A stretch of DNA of 51,834 bases, from contig NZ_JACLBZ010000028.1 in NCBI RefSeq assembly GCF_019748715.1, positions 1 through 51,834 of the forward strand, written 5' to 3'. The position numbers and the translations under genes were made by a program. The notes under the pieces are model-generated. The model did no database searches. It was not told where the DNA came from and saw only the letters and a list, made by a program, of their open reading frames with translations. Positions 48,995 to 51,834 of this stretch are shown here, piece by piece (the first letter of the stretch is position 1; the number at the start of each line of letters is the position of its first letter). Source of the DNA: Sporosarcina aquimarina (GTDB lineage Bacteria; Bacillota; Bacilli; Bacillales_A; Planococcaceae).

Positions 48995-49363
48995 ATGGAT
49001 TATATTCATTTGAATGATATGGAGTTTTACGGTTATCATGGGGCATTGCCTGAAGAAAACAAGCTTGGCCAGCGTTTTCGGCTGACAGTTTCATTGGCGA
49101 CTGACTTGGCGGAAGCCGGTCAGACGGATGATCTGTCGAAGACGGTGAATTATGCAGAAGTGTATGAGATGTGTAAGCGCATTGTCGAAGGCGAAGCGGT
49201 ACGGCTGATTGAAACGGTTGCTGAAACAATAGCCGGAACTATAATGACGGATTTTGCTGAAAAGGTGATCGGCGTACGAGTTGTATTGGTGAAGCCGGAT
49301 CCTCCGATTCACGGACATTACGCATCCGTTGCAGTAGAAATCAAAAGGGGGCGCTTTTCTTGA
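48995..49363 (+). CDS. folB: Dihydroneopterin aldolase
   Basis: Cleaves dihydroneopterin to hydroxymethyl-dihydropterin and glycolaldehyde. The 122-residue protein has FYGYHGALPEENKLGQRF, TVNYAEVYEMC, LIETVAETIA and the catalytic Lys in VLVKPDPPI. The ATG follows GTGGGGGGA. Its stop overlaps the folK start by 4 bases. Confidence 0.96.
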   Translation: MDYIHLNDMEFYGYHGALPEENKLGQRFRLTVSLATDLAEAGQTDDLSKTVNYAEVYEMCKRIVEGEAVRLIETVAETIAGTIMTDFAEKVIGVRVVLVKPDPPIHGHYASVAVEIKRGRFS

Positions 49364-49875
49364 ATTTCGCCTATTTATCGATGGGTTCCAACATCGGTAA
49401 CCGGTTGGAACATCTAACGCATGCAGTTCAACTGCTGAATGAACATCCCGCTATTACCGTTGAAAAGGTGTCTTCTGTCTATGAAACAGAGCCACTTGGA
49501 TTGACTGAACAAGCAAAATTTTTGAATATTGCAGTTGGTCTGGAGACTTCATTGGAAGCATCGGAGTTGCTGAGTGCTTGCCAATCCATTGAAAACAAGC
49601 TCGGAAGAATGAGGAAAATCCGTTGGGGTCCCCGGACGGTAGACCTTGATATTTTGCTCTATAATCACGACACTATCCAATCAGAGAATTTGATTATCCC
49701 ACATTTACGTATGCAGGAGCGTGCGTTTGTACTCGTTCCTCTCATTGAAATTGATTCAGAAGTAAAGAATCCGGTAACAGGGACACTTTACCGTAATGAG
49801 CCAGCGATGCAGGATGATGGAATGACCCTTTGGAAGAAAGTCCAGAATGTCGAGGAGTTCTTACAGCAAGGCTGA
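49360..49875 (+). CDS. folK: Hydroxymethyl-dihydropterin pyrophosphokinase
   Basis: Transfers diphosphate from ATP to hydroxymethyl-dihydropterin, giving the FolP substrate. The 171-residue product has YLSMGSNIGNRLEHL, SSVYETEPLG and the ATP-site motif GPRTVDLDILLY. It starts with TTG inside the folB stop (TTGA) after AAAAGGGGG. yazB and dusB, which follow folK in B. subtilis, are not here; a terminator follows instead. Confidence 0.96.
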   Translation: MNFAYLSMGSNIGNRLEHLTHAVQLLNEHPAITVEKVSSVYETEPLGLTEQAKFLNIAVGLETSLEASELLSACQSIENKLGRMRKIRWGPRTVDLDILLYNHDTIQSENLIIPHLRMQERAFVLVPLIEIDSEVKNPVTGTLYRNEPAMQDDGMTLWKKVQNVEEFLQQG

Positions 49876-49913
49876 TAATATAACGGCGGATACTGATTCT
49901 AACGCTGTCTAAA

Positions 49914-49946
49914 AAAGAAACTGCTCTATTAGTAGGGCAGTTTTTT
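49914..49946 (+). terminator. Terminator after folK
   Basis: AAACTGCTCTA (49918-49928) pairs with TAGGGCAGTTT (49933-49943) with one G-U pair and a 4-base loop, followed by TTTTTC. An A-run precedes it. Confidence 0.87.
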
Positions 49947-50060
49947 CTATGGGATGAGTACCGCGCGACCATTTGGACTTTTGTTAGGCAGGTAATTTGT
50001 GTACAATAGTTGCAGACGGCCTATACTGAGTAGAAGGTAGGTCAAAGTATGAAGGAGTGA

Positions 50061-51557
<1,497 letters not shown>

Positions 51558-51563
51558 TACAAC

Positions 51564-51598
51564 AGCCCTGGCTTTCATAGTCAGGGCTTTTTTCTTTT
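51564..51598 (+). terminator. Terminator after lysS
   Basis: AGCCCTG (51564-51570) and CAGGGCT (51582-51588), followed by a T-run to 51593. Confidence 0.85.
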
Positions 51599-51647
51599 AA
51601 GTCATATAAAGTCTTAAAAGAAAATCAAAAAGAATTTCAAAAAACAG

Positions 51648-51676
51648 TTGCACTTTCGAAAAGCAGGTGGTATATT
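51648..51676 (+). promoter_or_regulatory. rRNA operon promoter P1
   Basis: TTGCAC (51648-51653), 17 bases, TATATT (51671-51676) with TGG just before the -10. An A-rich tract at 51616-51647 may be an UP element. Confidence 0.75.
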
Positions 51677-51743
51677 AGATAACGTTGCTTGCGAGGTTAG
51701 CAAGTTAGCGAAAAAACACTTTAAAACTTTTTAAGAAAAAGTG

Positions 51744-51772
51744 TTGACAACAAAACAGTGATTTGGTATTAT
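51744..51772 (+). promoter_or_regulatory. rRNA operon promoter P2
   Basis: TTGACA (51744-51749), 17 bases, TATTAT (51767-51772) with TGG just before the -10. An AT-rich tract at 51714-51743 lies where an UP element would be. Confidence 0.85.
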
Positions 51773-51778
51773 AAGAAA

Positions 51779-51834
51779 GTTGCCTCTTACGAAAGAGCAA
51801 CCATATGAACCTTGAAAACTGAACAGCAAAACGT
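51779..51834 (+). other. Leader of an rRNA operon (16S gene beyond the window)
   Basis: A hairpin (GTTG-C-CTCTT with AAGAG-CAAC, one bulged C; 51779-51801) is followed by CCTTGAAAACTGAACA, the kind of sequence found in Bacillales rRNA leaders just before 16S. In B. subtilis an rRNA operon also follows lysS. The 16S gene itself is not in the window. Confidence 0.7.

Noticed and set aside
49955..49968. T-box-like GTACCGCG before lysS
   Set aside because: It matches the end of the T-box consensus, but there is no specifier stem (only about 80 bases after folK, holding a terminator) and no terminator after it.

Overview
This is chromosomal DNA from a spore-forming, low-to-mid GC member of the Bacillales. 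Gene content and order follow the Bacillus subtilis origin-proximal yaaO-to-lysS segment almost gene for gene. The placements that differ, and an interspersed intergenic repeat, suggest the Sporosarcina/Planococcaceae side of the order; that assignment is inference from gene order and recollection, not a search. Nearly everything reads left to right. The exceptions are abrB and one tRNA-Met. I see no phage, insertion sequence, CRISPR array or toxin-antitoxin module.

Layout. 1-7260: PLP decarboxylase, tmk, the c-di-AMP receptor darA, yaaR, holB, ricT, yabA, yabB, a GIY-YIG protein and rsmI. 7331-7705: abrB on the minus strand, with a clear sigma-A promoter and two tandem Spo0A boxes in its leader. 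7909-13806: metG, tatD, yabE, rnmV, ksgA. 13807-16917: veg behind two tandem promoters, sspF (only 57 codons), ispE, purR, ridA. 17196-26046: spoVG, glmU, prs, ctc, pth, fin, mfd, and spoVT behind a near-consensus sigma-G promoter. 26047-28622: the most unusual part, an AT-rich 637-base gap leading into a malic enzyme gene and then a YtaF-like membrane protein gene, placed between spoVT and yabM. 28679-34159: yabM, yabN, rqcP, yabP-yabQ behind a sigma-E-like promoter, divIC, yabR. 34296-41158: tRNA-Met (minus), spoIIE, tilS, hpt, ftsH. 41385-49875: coaX, hslO, yacD-like foldase, cysK, a TlpA/ResA-like redoxin, pabB, pabC, folP, folB, folK. 50067-51834: lysS, then tandem promoters and the leader of an rRNA operon whose 16S gene lies just beyond the window.

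Most genes serve replication and repair (tmk, holB, yabA, mfd), RNA modification and processing (yabB, rsmI, rnmV, ksgA, tilS), translation and quality control (metG, lysS, pth, ctc, rqcP), envelope precursors (glmU, ispE, prs), folate synthesis, and the sporulation programme (abrB, spoVG, fin, spoVT, yabP, yabQ, spoIIE, sspF). Sporulation control can be read directly from DNA: 0A boxes at abrB, a sigma-G site at spoVT and a sigma-E site at yabP.

The strongest candidate for something undescribed is upstream of the malic enzyme gene. Five 16-bp dyads of the form NGTGA-N6-TCACA, the CRP/FNR-family operator pattern, lie within 127 bases, followed by a good catabolite-responsive element (cre) and a promoter. 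Beside them is a dense cluster of palindromes that looks like an interspersed repeat. Other points of interest are a pab/fol operon without pabA, helical-period degenerate repeats before yabP, a three-hairpin leader on yabR, and losses relative to B. subtilis (yabG, yabS/yabT, yazB/dusB positions).
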